Below, piece after piece: positions 18,680 to 27,907 of a stretch of 64,000 bases of DNA. Origin of the DNA: Prochlorococcus sp. AG-409-D09 (GTDB taxonomy: Bacteria > Cyanobacteriota > Cyanobacteriia > PCC-6307 > Cyanobiaceae). The notes under the pieces were generated by a model. It was not told the origin of the DNA, ran no database searches, and saw nothing but the letters and a program-made list of their open reading frames with translations. Position 1 is the stretch's first letter, and each line of letters begins with the position of its first letter. The DNA is taken from NCBI GenBank assembly GCA_003215935.1, contig QCJQ01000002.1:28500-92499 (forward strand), read 5' to 3'. The position numbers were made by a program, and so were the translations under genes.

Positions 18680-18916
18680 TTACTCTTCTTTGTCTATTTC
18701 GCTAAGTTCATTCTCAAAGAACCATGTGATTGCTCCGTTGCCAAAATCTATAGCTAATCCAAATTGATTAGCGTCTACCATTTTGTATCCAACTAATTTA
18801 CCGTAAGGATTAGCTTCGATTTGTTTTCTTAAGTTAATAGGTAATTTATCTCTTACTTTGTTTATATCAACTAATAGTGTCTGACCTTTAATGAGTTTAC
18901 TTGAGTCTTTAATCAT
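18680..18916 (-). CDS. DUF2862-like cyanobacterial small protein
   Basis: GQTLLVDINKVRDKLP...GKLVGYKMVDANQFGLAIDFGNGAITWFFENEL. Confidence 0.6.
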   Translation of the reverse strand: MIKDSSKLIKGQTLLVDINKVRDKLPINLRKQIEANPYGKLVGYKMVDANQFGLAIDFGNGAITWFFENELSEIDKEE

Positions 18917-18985
18917 ATAGAAGTTTATTTTATATTAGCTAATTACTCTTCTGAATTTATGCTTATTTTGATCTTTTAACGATAT

Positions 18986-19273
18986 TTACCCAATTATGGA
19001 TAGGCTTAATTCTGATTGCAAGCCTCTTAATTTTATATAATTTTGAAACTCGTGCGACTCAAAGGCTTTTTGAGCGGCGTCTTTTGATTCGAATTCAACT
19101 ACTACTCCAAGCTGTCCTCCATCCCACTCATTCAGATCAGAGTTTTGATTAACATCTTTTGCAATTATTGTTCCACCTACAGATCTAAGCCAAGGTACAA
19201 CAGTTTTTACATATTCAATAAATTGATCAGTATTTGCGATTTTTGCTTGCTTTAGCCAATAACCCTTAGACAT
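18986..19273 (-). CDS. DUF1330-like dimeric alpha-beta barrel protein
   Basis: GYWLKQAKIANTDQFIEY...GGTIIAKD...VVVEFESKDAAQKAFESHEFQ. Confidence 0.7.
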   Translation of the reverse strand: MSKGYWLKQAKIANTDQFIEYVKTVVPWLRSVGGTIIAKDVNQNSDLNEWDGGQLGVVVEFESKDAAQKAFESHEFQNYIKLRGLQSELSLSIIG

Positions 19274-19383
19274 TAAATCTAAAGAAAAGTTGAAGGATTA
19301 TTGCATGGTTTAGGGTGATTTATTTTTGCTTGGTTTATTTTTTAACAATGAATGCCTGGTCTATCGTTTCTAGATTCGTATTT

Positions 19384-19665
19384 TTACTTAGGGTTTGAAT
19401 AGGTCTCTGCGATAGCAGGTCCAGCTTCATCGTCAGTAAAAACAGGTGTTGTTTCCCATTGTAGGTATTCCCCCCATTCTGCAGCATGTGAGTAAATAGC
19501 TATAGGGTTATCAGTTTCTAAAATGATCCAACCTTTTAAGGATCCTGGGGCATGGTATCTCCCTAGCATTTTGACACCAGGAAAGTTTCCTCTTCCTCCG
19601 AGAAATTTATAGGCGCTTTTTTCATGACAGCCAGGTTTCATTTTCCATTCCATTAAATAAAGCAT
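19384..19665 (-). CDS. DUF3303-like protein
   Basis: MLYLMEWKMKPGCHEKSAYKFL...GSLKGWIILETDNP.AIYSHAAEWGEYLQWETTPVF. Confidence 0.65.
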   Translation of the reverse strand: MLYLMEWKMKPGCHEKSAYKFLGGRGNFPGVKMLGRYHAPGSLKGWIILETDNPIAIYSHAAEWGEYLQWETTPVFTDDEAGPAIAETYSNPK

Positions 19666-19766
19666 TTGAAGTCATTTATAGTTTTATCGTTCTAGCTAGT
19701 TGTAATTATTTTGTGAACCTATTATTAATAATTAGGATATACAGGGTTCTATGGCGATTGATTTGA

Positions 19767-20018
19767 TTAATTCTCTCTATATACGCTCCAATCAACTTTC
19801 TGCCCGTAACTATCTGAAATAGCGGCAAATGCTATATCCTTATTATCACTTGTTCTGACTACAATTTCTTTTGCTCCTAAATATGGAACTCTTATTTCTG
19901 ACTTGCTTTTGTCAGCTTGTTTTTGTTCATTAGGTGTAAGCATTGAAAGTATTTTTTCCCATATCTTCAAATCAGAAGTCTCTACGTCAACTGTAAATTT
20001 ACTTGGCCTTTGATCCAC
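19767..20018 (-). CDS. Hypothetical protein
   Basis: 83-aa ORF in the minus-strand cluster upstream of acsF. Confidence 0.5.
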   Translation of the reverse strand: MDQRPSKFTVDVETSDLKIWEKILSMLTPNEQKQADKSKSEIRVPYLGAKEIVVRTSDNKDIAFAAISDSYGQKVDWSVYREN

Positions 20019-20133
20019 GATGAAAATTTTTCTTAATTATATCTAAGATTTCGTTATAACTTAGTTTAACTGAAGAAAAAGATATTTACATTTAATTTAT
20101 TTAGGTTATTATTATATTGGATATTCGGTTGAA

Positions 20134-20313
20134 ATGCGTCTTCTAACTACTGAAACCCGAAGGAAACTTGAATGCATTATACAAAAAATATCTCTAGGAG
20201 AAGAAGTAAGTTTAAATCAAAGAATAGAATTACAGAAGTATTGCATGCATATTCCTTACTTAAGAGGAAAACTAGCTCAAGCCTTACGAATACAAGCAAC
20301 TATTCAGCTTTAG
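20134..20313 (+). CDS. Small hypothetical protein (59 aa)
   Basis: Manual translation MRLLTTETRRKLECIIQKISLGEEVSLNQRIELQKYCMHIPYLRGKLAQALRIQATIQL*. Confidence 0.55.
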   Translation: MRLLTTETRRKLECIIQKISLGEEVSLNQRIELQKYCMHIPYLRGKLAQALRIQATIQL

Positions 20314-20532
20314 TAATTAAATATATTTAGATACGGGTTAACCCTTTTATTAGTGCGTAATAAATATATACTAGCCTTTTAACGCAGAAACATAAATCGA
20401 TCTGATCGACTAAAAATCAAAATAAACGAACTAGCTCGATTAAGACCTTAATCAAGATCTATTAATTCATCCCTCAATCTGACCGTTTTTTTCGATTTAG
20501 GGCATAGAATTCACTTCGGATCTATTAATGGA

Positions 20533-21636
20533 ATGACAGCCACAGCTTCTACTCCTTCTCTTAGAGTTGATACAAGAGGTAAAAATGAGTTACCACCTCA
20601 TTTAAATGAGAATTTATTAACCCCTAGATTTTATGTTACTGAATTCAATAAGGCCTCAAAAACTAATCTAGAGGATGCAAGAGAAGAGTTTGAGGCAATG
20701 TTTAATGAGATGAAAGCAGACTATAACTGTACACATTTTGATAGAAAAGCTAGTTTAGACCGGTTAAAGGAATTACCTCAAAAAGACAAAGAAGTTTATG
20801 AAAGCTATCTTGTACGATCAGTCGTATCAGAGTTTTCAGGATTTTTACTATTTAAAGAGATATCAAATCGCCTTAAGAAAAATGGCAATAAAGAATTAAG
20901 TAAGCTTTTTACTTTTTTAGCTAGGGACGAAGCAAGGCATGCTGGTTTTTTAAGCAGAGCATTAGTTTCTGAAGGTATTGAGGTTGACTTACCTCATTTG
21001 GGAGGGAAAAGAGCTGCTACATGGTTCCCAATTAGTTGGGTTATTTATTCAGTTTATCTTTCTGAAAAAATAGGTTATTGGAGATATATCTTGATGGATC
21101 GTCATTTAAAAGCCAATCCTGAAGAGGCTTTTGCTCCTTTATTTGATTTCTTTGAACCGTGGTGTCAGGACGAAAATAGACATGGTGATTGCTTCACTGT
21201 GATGATGCGTTGTTGGCCTGGAATTACAGCTGGATTTAGAGGTAAGTTACTTAGTCGTTTCTTTCTTTGGAGTGTTTTCTTGACTCATACTCTTACGGTA
21301 TGTGAAAGAGGAGACTTTTATGAATTGTTAGGAATTGATCCTAAAGAATTTGATGAAGAAGTGATAATAAGGACTAACCATACCTCTAAAAATGCATTCC
21401 CTTGGGTTTTTGATTTCGAAGATGGAAGATTCTGGGACTTAAGAAATAAAATAATACTAGCTTTTCGCCAATTTGTAGAAGCAAAGGGAATCAAAAAACC
21501 AGTTAAACTAGCTAGATTTGTTACTCTTATATTTAGACAATTTGCATTACCAATGCAGAAAACAGAAGCAATAAGATATGACAAGCAAGTAGCTTTTACA
21601 GGTCAAGATATATTGAATTTCTGGATTGATAAATAA
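20533..21636 (+). CDS. acsF: Mg-protoporphyrin IX monomethyl ester (oxidative) cyclase AcsF
   Basis: Diiron ligand motifs (EFSGFLLFKEI, DEARHAGFL, DENRHGDCF) and family-diagnostic C-terminus. Confidence 0.95.
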   Translation: MTATASTPSLRVDTRGKNELPPHLNENLLTPRFYVTEFNKASKTNLEDAREEFEAMFNEMKADYNCTHFDRKASLDRLKELPQKDKEVYESYLVRSVVSEFSGFLLFKEISNRLKKNGNKELSKLFTFLARDEARHAGFLSRALVSEGIEVDLPHLGGKRAATWFPISWVIYSVYLSEKIGYWRYILMDRHLKANPEEAFAPLFDFFEPWCQDENRHGDCFTVMMRCWPGITAGFRGKLLSRFFLWSVFLTHTLTVCERGDFYELLGIDPKEFDEEVIIRTNHTSKNAFPWVFDFEDGRFWDLRNKIILAFRQFVEAKGIKKPVKLARFVTLIFRQFALPMQKTEAIRYDKQVAFTGQDILNFWIDK

Positions 21637-21650
21637 GATTATTTATTAAT

Positions 21651-22037
21651 CTAAATCTCGAAAGGGTTACCTGCTTGTGTATCTATACCTTTAAAATATT
21701 TTCCAAATTGTGATTCGTATACTTCATCCTCATCTTGAGTTTCACACTCTAGAGGACCAATAGCTTTTGAAACGCATAAAAGTCCATAGCCTTTATTTCT
21801 CATTTCTTGAGATAACCCAATACATGCTGTTTGATCTAAATTTCCTGAAATTATTTTCACTGCACACTCTGAGCAACATCCGTTTCTACAAGAGAATGGT
21901 AATTGTTCACCTATTATTTGGCCATTTTCATCTTTCGATTCGAAATTTCTAAGTATATATTCACCATCTGGTACCTCAAAGGTATATGTTTTACCTGTTT
22001 GCTTATGATGGATAGTGATTTTATGAAGTGGTTTCAG
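21651..22037 (-). CDS. 2Fe-2S ferredoxin with non-standard start (CTG proposed)
   Basis: KPLHKITIHHKQTGKTYTFEVPDGEYILRNFE...LPFSCRNGCCSECAVK...ACIGLSQEMRNKGYGLLCVSKAIGPLECETQDEDEVYESQFGKYF; the track lists only the C-terminal 69 aa. Confidence 0.85.
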   Translation of the reverse strand: MKPLHKITIHHKQTGKTYTFEVPDGEYILRNFESKDENGQIIGEQLPFSCRNGCCSECAVKIISGNLDQTACIGLSQEMRNKGYGLLCVSKAIGPLECETQDEDEVYESQFGKYFKGIDTQAGNPFEI

Positions 22038-22110
22038 AGGATTAAATGATATTTATATTGATTCTATCTAAATTGTGATCTTACTTCTTGTAAATCTTAA
22101 CTTAATTAGG

Positions 22111-22458
22111 TTACAAGTCGTTTTTTCGTTTAATTCCAATATCTCTTCTTTTGTCTGGTTCAGGAGGCTCAGGAGCAATTTCCCAAAGCTGATCTTTATT
22201 TATATTTGTTGTAGTTCTTTTACCACCAAATCTTAATTTAAGCCAAGCTATAGTAGAAGAATCTTCAGCAATAACAGCTTCTACTCCACTTTCATCAGTT
22301 AGATTCAATTTTTTTACTTTTTCTGGAGTGAGATACCACATGGGATAATCATTTCCCTTTCTAGATCTTCGTTCATGTATTGACTCTCTCAATTGCCCAT
22401 TTCCACAGAGTTGGCCTTCGGGAGCTAATAGAACATGAAGAGCTTGCGGCTCTGACAT
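22111..22458 (-). CDS. Conserved hypothetical protein
   Basis: 115 aa; well-composed ORF MSEPQALHVLLAPEGQLCGNGQLRESIHERRSRKGNDYPMWYLTPEKV. Confidence 0.65.
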   Translation of the reverse strand: MSEPQALHVLLAPEGQLCGNGQLRESIHERRSRKGNDYPMWYLTPEKVKKLNLTDESGVEAVIAEDSSTIAWLKLRFGGKRTTTNINKDQLWEIAPEPPEPDKRRDIGIKRKNDL

Positions 22459-22676
22459 ATTTACTTATTAATCGAAAAATAATTTACCATTTTATCAGGG
22501 TGAATAAGTATTTATCCATTATTTGAAAACAAACATTTAATTAATTTTTTAATGGCCACACCAAATAGCACAAGTTGTGTCATATTCTTTAATGGAATGA
22601 ATTTTATATAGTTTTTATAGCTATTAAAATTTCAAGTTTTTTGTTCTAATAGAATAAGCTTTCTATTTTGAAATTA

Positions 22677-22964
22677 TTATCTAAAAAAATCAGCAGCTTC
22701 ATTCATTGTTGCTGCAGGCTGTATTTCTATGTCTAGTCCTAGTTTTCTCCATTTTCCATAAACTTCCCATAGAATTTTTAAAGACTCTGCTTGTACTATC
22801 GAAACTCCTGTTCCATTTTGAATTAATGAACACCAACCTAATCTTTTGAACCCTTTAGGATCATTTTCAAATTCTTTATTGTCAAACCATTTAACAAAGG
22901 CTTTACCTGCTTCAAATTGAGTTTTAGCATCTGGTGTTTTCCAGGTAATTAAATAAGTTTGCAT
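22677..22964 (-). CDS. DUF3303-like protein, second copy
   Basis: MQTYLITWKTPDAKTQFEAGKAFVKWF...GVSIVQAESLKILWEVYGKWRKLGLDIEIQPA. Confidence 0.65.
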   Translation of the reverse strand: MQTYLITWKTPDAKTQFEAGKAFVKWFDNKEFENDPKGFKRLGWCSLIQNGTGVSIVQAESLKILWEVYGKWRKLGLDIEIQPAATMNEAADFFR

Positions 22965-23192
22965 TTTTCTAATATTGATTGGCTTATTATTACCGCTAAA
23001 ACAAGCTTTAATAAGGATTTATGTTTAAATTATATTAATTTTATATAGATAAAAATTATTATAAAATGTCTACTTTAATAGAAGTAGTTAGATACTCTTT
23101 GCCTTAATATATAGGTCATTAAATCTATTTATTTTATTTTCTTTAATGTTTTTTAATTTAATTTATATTTTAAAAATTTTAATCTTTGTGAT

Positions 23193-23441
23193 TTAAGAAG
23201 TAGAACTATTGTTGTTTTCATTTGCAGTTTGGGCTGTTGCTTTCTTAGCTGCTTCTTGTTGTTCTGCAGCTATTTTGGATTTCTCAAATTCTATGCGAGC
23301 ATTTAATTTTCCATTTGATCTCATCCAACCTTCTACAGTTGCTTCATTTCCATTTGCTTTACATTCTTCTTGATACCGAAGAAAGGGATACCAATGATGA
23401 TTTGCAACTTTGGGATCACTTGCATTTAGTGGATCATTCAT
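23193..23441 (-). CDS. Small protein, tandem paralog A
   Basis: SDPKVANHHWYPFLRYQEECKANGNEATVEGWMRSNGKLNARIEFE. Confidence 0.65.
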   Translation of the reverse strand: MNDPLNASDPKVANHHWYPFLRYQEECKANGNEATVEGWMRSNGKLNARIEFEKSKIAAEQQEAAKKATAQTANENNNSSTS

Positions 23442-23478
23442 TTTTTTAATTTCTTACCTTTTATTATTCTATCTCGAT

Positions 23479-23715
23479 TTAACCTTTTTTATCGTCTTTC
23501 TTAATTGCTTCAGCAGCTGCTTTTGTATTTTCAAAATCGATTAGATCATTTAATTTTCCGGTGGAGCGCATCCAATCATTTATGGTCACTTCTTTTCCTT
23601 GTTCTTTACACTCTTTCTGGTATCTCAAGAATGGATGCCAATGATGATCAGCAGTTGAGGGATCACTTGTTCTTCTTGGATCAACAGTCACTTTTCTATG
23701 AGTAGTTTGATACAA
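23479..23715 (-). CDS. Small protein, tandem paralog B
   Basis: SDPSTADHHWHPFLRYQKECKEQGKEVTINDWMRSTGKLNDLIDFE. Confidence 0.65.
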   Translation of the reverse strand: MYQTTHRKVTVDPRRTSDPSTADHHWHPFLRYQKECKEQGKEVTINDWMRSTGKLNDLIDFENTKAAAEAIKKDDKKG

Positions 23716-23830
23716 GTATCATCGCATTTGTTTGAGCTGGATTATCTTCCTTGGTGTTTTTTTCTATAATTTGATGCATTTAAATCTTTAATACTATTTA
23801 AAATAGGTTCTCATACTTCGGTTTTGATTA

Positions 23831-24721
23831 ATGATGGGCCAAAATGAGGTTAATTTCACTCAAAGATTAGGTTTTATAGGTTTAGGTGCAATAGGGGCAA
23901 AAATTGCAATCAACCTTTGTAAGTCAGGTTATTTATTAAATATCTATAATAGAAGCAAATTTATAGAAGAAAATGATCTTTTAAAAGAATGTATGCGTTT
24001 TTCTACTCCACTAGAACTAGCTAAAAATTCGAATGTTATAATGATTTGTGTAAGTGATGATATAGCAGTCGAAGAAGTTCTATTTGGAGAAAATGGAGTT
24101 TTTTCAAGTATTAAATCAAATAGTATTATTATAGATTTATCAACAATTAGTCCTAGTAAAGCTCGTTCTAATTATATACGACTCCTATCTAAAGGTGTTA
24201 ATTATTTAGATTGTCCAGTTACAGGAGGTACAGAAGGAGCTGAAAAAGGATTATTAAGTATTTTTGTAGGAGGTAATGAAGAGTCATTAAATGCAGTTAA
24301 ACCTATTTTGAAAAAGATTTCTTCGAGTATTTGCTATTTTGGGGAATCAGGTAAAGGACAAGAAGTTAAAGCTATTAATCAAGTACTTGTTGCTGGAACA
24401 TATATAGCAGTTGCAGAAGCAATTTCTTTAGGAAAAAGATTAAAGCTTCCTCTTCCCAAAGTTATAAATGCTTTAAGTAATGGAGCTGCCTCATCGTGGG
24501 CACTTTTAAATCGATCAGAATCAATGATTTCGGATGAATATCCTTTAGGTTTCAAGCTATCACTTCATTATAAAGATTTATTGATTGCATTAGAATTATC
24601 AGAAAATGTTGGACTTTCTTTGCCTATATCTTCTCAAGTGAAGGAAATAGAAGAAAAACTAATAAATAATGGATTAGGGAGTCTTGATGTATCGGCATTG
24701 CATATTGCAATTAATAAATGA
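23831..24721 (+). CDS. 3-hydroxyisobutyrate dehydrogenase / tartronate semialdehyde reductase family protein
   Basis: LGFIGLGAIGAKIAINLCKSGYLLNIYNR; DCPVTGGTEGAEKGLLSIFVGG; GKGQEVKAINQ. Confidence 0.85.
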   Translation: MMGQNEVNFTQRLGFIGLGAIGAKIAINLCKSGYLLNIYNRSKFIEENDLLKECMRFSTPLELAKNSNVIMICVSDDIAVEEVLFGENGVFSSIKSNSIIIDLSTISPSKARSNYIRLLSKGVNYLDCPVTGGTEGAEKGLLSIFVGGNEESLNAVKPILKKISSSICYFGESGKGQEVKAINQVLVAGTYIAVAEAISLGKRLKLPLPKVINALSNGAASSWALLNRSESMISDEYPLGFKLSLHYKDLLIALELSENVGLSLPISSQVKEIEEKLINNGLGSLDVSALHIAINK

Positions 24722-24730
24722 ATAGATTTT

Positions 24731-25123
24731 TTAACTTATTTCTATAAATTTTAGGCCTTCGTATCTTTGATAAACGACTTTCCATATTCGAAAACAATTT
24801 AATTTCAATGATTTAATAAATGAGATTTTATCTCCTGAATTTATCCATTCAGCCTTTATCTTTGGCAATATATCTTGCATGACTGACATTTCAATTTCTA
24901 TAAGAAGTAGACTTTCATCGCCTGCTGAGCTTTTGATTAAGCCTGATTCACTTTTTTGTAAAACCCTTACTAATAAATCAAGAGAAATTAATTTTGCATC
25001 TATCCATACTTTATTTGTATTGGATAAGTCAATTTTTATAGATTTCCCTCCTAAAGGCATACTCCTTATGCCTTTCTCATTTTCAATCATAGCAATTGCA
25101 ACTAGGTAAGGGAATTTTTTCAT
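24731..25123 (-). CDS. Hypothetical protein
   Basis: 130-aa ORF; antisense ORF at 24879..25109 judged spurious. Confidence 0.6.
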   Translation of the reverse strand: MKKFPYLVAIAMIENEKGIRSMPLGGKSIKIDLSNTNKVWIDAKLISLDLLVRVLQKSESGLIKSSAGDESLLLIEIEMSVMQDILPKIKAEWINSGDKISFIKSLKLNCFRIWKVVYQRYEGLKFIEIS

Positions 25124-25310
25124 AGGTGATGATTCATTCTATAACTATATATTCTATAAGATTGAAAAAAAATTAAAATTTAAGTCTTATATCTATCTTT
25201 TAGGATCTATGATTCTTATAACGCCCCTTCATATATTTGATTTAATATTATAGAATCACTTTATTCAATTATGCATAGGCAGAATTGAAATATCACCCTG
25301 GAGTAAAATA

Positions 25311-26303
25311 GTGAGAAAATCTAAACATATACAAGTTGAGAATTTATCGAAAATCTACCGTGTAGCAGATAAGAAGCCAGGGTTAAAAGGTACTTTTAGC
25401 CATTTTTTCAATAGGAGTACAAATAATGTAGAAGCTGTAAAAGGGGTCAATTTCTCTATTGAAGCTGGAGAAATTGTTGGATTTTTAGGTGCAAATGGTG
25501 CAGGTAAAACCACTATTTTAAAAATGCTATGTGGATTAATTCATCCTACTAATGGTTATATTAATGTTGCTGGTTTTTCACCACAGAGACGACAAAATGC
25601 TTTTCTCAAAGAAATTACACTTGTTATGGGGCAAAAGCAGCAATTGATATGGGACTTGCCTCCTATGGATTCATTTCAAGTAAATGCAGCAGTATATGGA
25701 ATCTTAGAAATGGAATCCAAAAATATTATTTTCGAACTTGCAGAAATGCTTGATATAGGAAATGAGCTTTATAGGCCTGTCAGGAAACTCTCTTTAGGCC
25801 AAAGAATGAAAGCTGAATTATTAGCTTCGCTAATTCATAGTCCTTCAGTCCTTTTTTTAGATGAACCAACTCTTGGTTTAGATGTTAATGCACAATCAAG
25901 AGTTAGAGGCTTTTTAACTGAATATAATAAAAGGACAAATGCAACTATTTTGTTGACCAGCCACTATATGGCAGATATTACAACTTTATGCCCTCGTATT
26001 TTATGTGTTCATGAAGGACAAATTATTTATGATGGTGACTTGGATAGTTTGTCATCTAGGCTTAATCCAAATAAGAAAATTATTTTTGAAGTAAGATCTG
26101 ATGTTAGTAAAGAATCATTTTCTAAATATGGAAAGATTCAAGAAATTAATAAAGGATTTATATCTTTATTAGTTTCAAGAAATAAAGTTAACTTTATTGT
26201 AAATCAATTGCTTAGTGATTTTGAAATTGTTGACTTAGAAATTAAGGATCCCCCTATAGATGAATTGATTGGAGATATCTTTTCTAATGGTAAGGTTTTG
26301 TGA
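25311..26303 (+). CDS. ABC-2 type transporter ATP-binding protein
   Basis: Walker A GANGAGKTT, signature LSLGQRMKAE, Walker B SVLFLDEPTLGLD. Confidence 0.93.
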   Translation: MRKSKHIQVENLSKIYRVADKKPGLKGTFSHFFNRSTNNVEAVKGVNFSIEAGEIVGFLGANGAGKTTILKMLCGLIHPTNGYINVAGFSPQRRQNAFLKEITLVMGQKQQLIWDLPPMDSFQVNAAVYGILEMESKNIIFELAEMLDIGNELYRPVRKLSLGQRMKAELLASLIHSPSVLFLDEPTLGLDVNAQSRVRGFLTEYNKRTNATILLTSHYMADITTLCPRILCVHEGQIIYDGDLDSLSSRLNPNKKIIFEVRSDVSKESFSKYGKIQEINKGFISLLVSRNKVNFIVNQLLSDFEIVDLEIKDPPIDELIGDIFSNGKVL

Positions 26304-27097
26304 AAATATTTGGTCTTTCTCCTAGAGTTATAAAAGTATTATTAACCACGCAATATGCTAATATGCTTGAATATAGAATTGAAATTGCATTATGGGCTTT
26401 ATCAGGAATATTGCCCTTTATAATGTTAAGTTTATGGACTGAAAGCAATACAGCAAATACATTTAGTTTTACTAATATTGAATTGTCGCGTTATTTTTTA
26501 AGTGCTTTTTTAGTTCGTCAATTTTCTGTAGTATGGGTTGTATTTTTATTTGAGGAGGATGCCTTACTAGGAAGACTCTCCCCATATCTTCTGCAGCCTA
26601 TTCATCCTCTATGGAGATATGTATCATCTCATTTGGCTGAGCAATTGACTCGATTTCCATTTGCATTCTTGATTGCCTTTATTTTCTTTACTCTTAACCC
26701 AAGTTCATTTTGGATTCCTTCTTTTCCTAGATTTTTATTTGCTTGTATCGCTACTAATTTTGCATTTATTATTGCATTTTTATTACAAAGTTTAATTGCA
26801 TCTCTTTGCTTTTGGAGTGAAAAAGCAAGTTCATTGGAAAGATTGATTTTTGTTCCTTATTTGTTTTTATCAGGATTGCTCGTTCCTCTCTCGGCCTTTC
26901 CTAGTCATATTTTAAAGTTTGTATTGTATACTCCATTCCCTTATTTAATAAATTTTCCCGCTAGAATTCTTTCAGGAATGCCAGTTGATATTTTAAAAAT
27001 TATCAGTATACAAATAATATGGATTTTAATACTTACACCAATTGTTAGGTTTTTATGGCAAATTGGAGTAAGAAGATATACAGCAATGGGATCATAA
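26300..27097 (+). CDS. ABC-2 type transporter permease
   Basis: Polytopic; overlaps the ATPase stop by 4 nt. Confidence 0.85.
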   Translation: MKIFGLSPRVIKVLLTTQYANMLEYRIEIALWALSGILPFIMLSLWTESNTANTFSFTNIELSRYFLSAFLVRQFSVVWVVFLFEEDALLGRLSPYLLQPIHPLWRYVSSHLAEQLTRFPFAFLIAFIFFTLNPSSFWIPSFPRFLFACIATNFAFIIAFLLQSLIASLCFWSEKASSLERLIFVPYLFLSGLLVPLSAFPSHILKFVLYTPFPYLINFPARILSGMPVDILKIISIQIIWILILTPIVRFLWQIGVRRYTAMGS

Positions 27098-27098
27098 T

Positions 27099-27887
27099 GT
27101 GAAACGTTATTTACTTTCATTAAGATTATTCTGGACTACTGCTTTATCAGCACAACTTGAATATCGATTTAATTTTTTAATCGAATTGATAGCAATGTTA
27201 GGAACTCTTCTTGGCAGTGTTTTTATACTTTCATTGTTTTTTAGTCATGGTAATAAAATAGGAGATTGGACCTGGGAAGCTGCTTTAGTAGTCCAAGGTG
27301 TTTATACATTACTAGATGGAATAACAAACACATTTTTAAAACCTAATCTTTCTGAAATTGTCAATTATGTAAGGGAAGGTACTTTAGATTTTGTTCTTCT
27401 CAAACCTATTGATAGTCAATTTTGGTTGTCTACAAGAACTATTTCTCCATCTGGTTTGCCAGAGATATGTTTAGGGTTTTCTTTAATTATTTGGTCATCT
27501 AATAGGGTTAGTAATGGAATACATTTTGATCATATTGCTATATTCATTATTTCATTATTTTGTGCAATTATAATTCTTTACTCTTTTTGGTTCCTTATTG
27601 CTTCTACCACTATATGGTTTGTTAAAACTTGGAATGCAACTGAAGTACTTAGAGCTGTTTTAGCATCTGGAAGATACCCTGTTGCAGCATATCCTCCCTC
27701 ATTAAGATTATTTTTTACTCTTGTTCTTCCAGTAGCTTTTTTAACAACAGTTCCCGCACAAATGATTCTTGGAAATATTAACCTCCTAAAGCTATTTACA
27801 TCTTTGCTATTTTCTATTATCTTCTTTAATTTAAGTAGATACTTTTGGAAATTTGCACTACGTTTTTATACTTCTGCCTCTAGTTGA
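27099..27887 (+). CDS. ABC-2 type transporter permease
   Basis: Polytopic; IVNYVREGTLDFVLLKPIDSQFW typical of ABC-2 exporters. Confidence 0.85.
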   Translation: MKRYLLSLRLFWTTALSAQLEYRFNFLIELIAMLGTLLGSVFILSLFFSHGNKIGDWTWEAALVVQGVYTLLDGITNTFLKPNLSEIVNYVREGTLDFVLLKPIDSQFWLSTRTISPSGLPEICLGFSLIIWSSNRVSNGIHFDHIAIFIISLFCAIIILYSFWFLIASTTIWFVKTWNATEVLRAVLASGRYPVAAYPPSLRLFFTLVLPVAFLTTVPAQMILGNINLLKLFTSLLFSIIFFNLSRYFWKFALRFYTSASS

Positions 27888-27907
27888 TGTACATATTTTT
27901 GTTGAAC

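Noticed and set aside
21767-21952. 61-aa + strand ORF
   Set aside because: Antisense within the ferredoxin coding region
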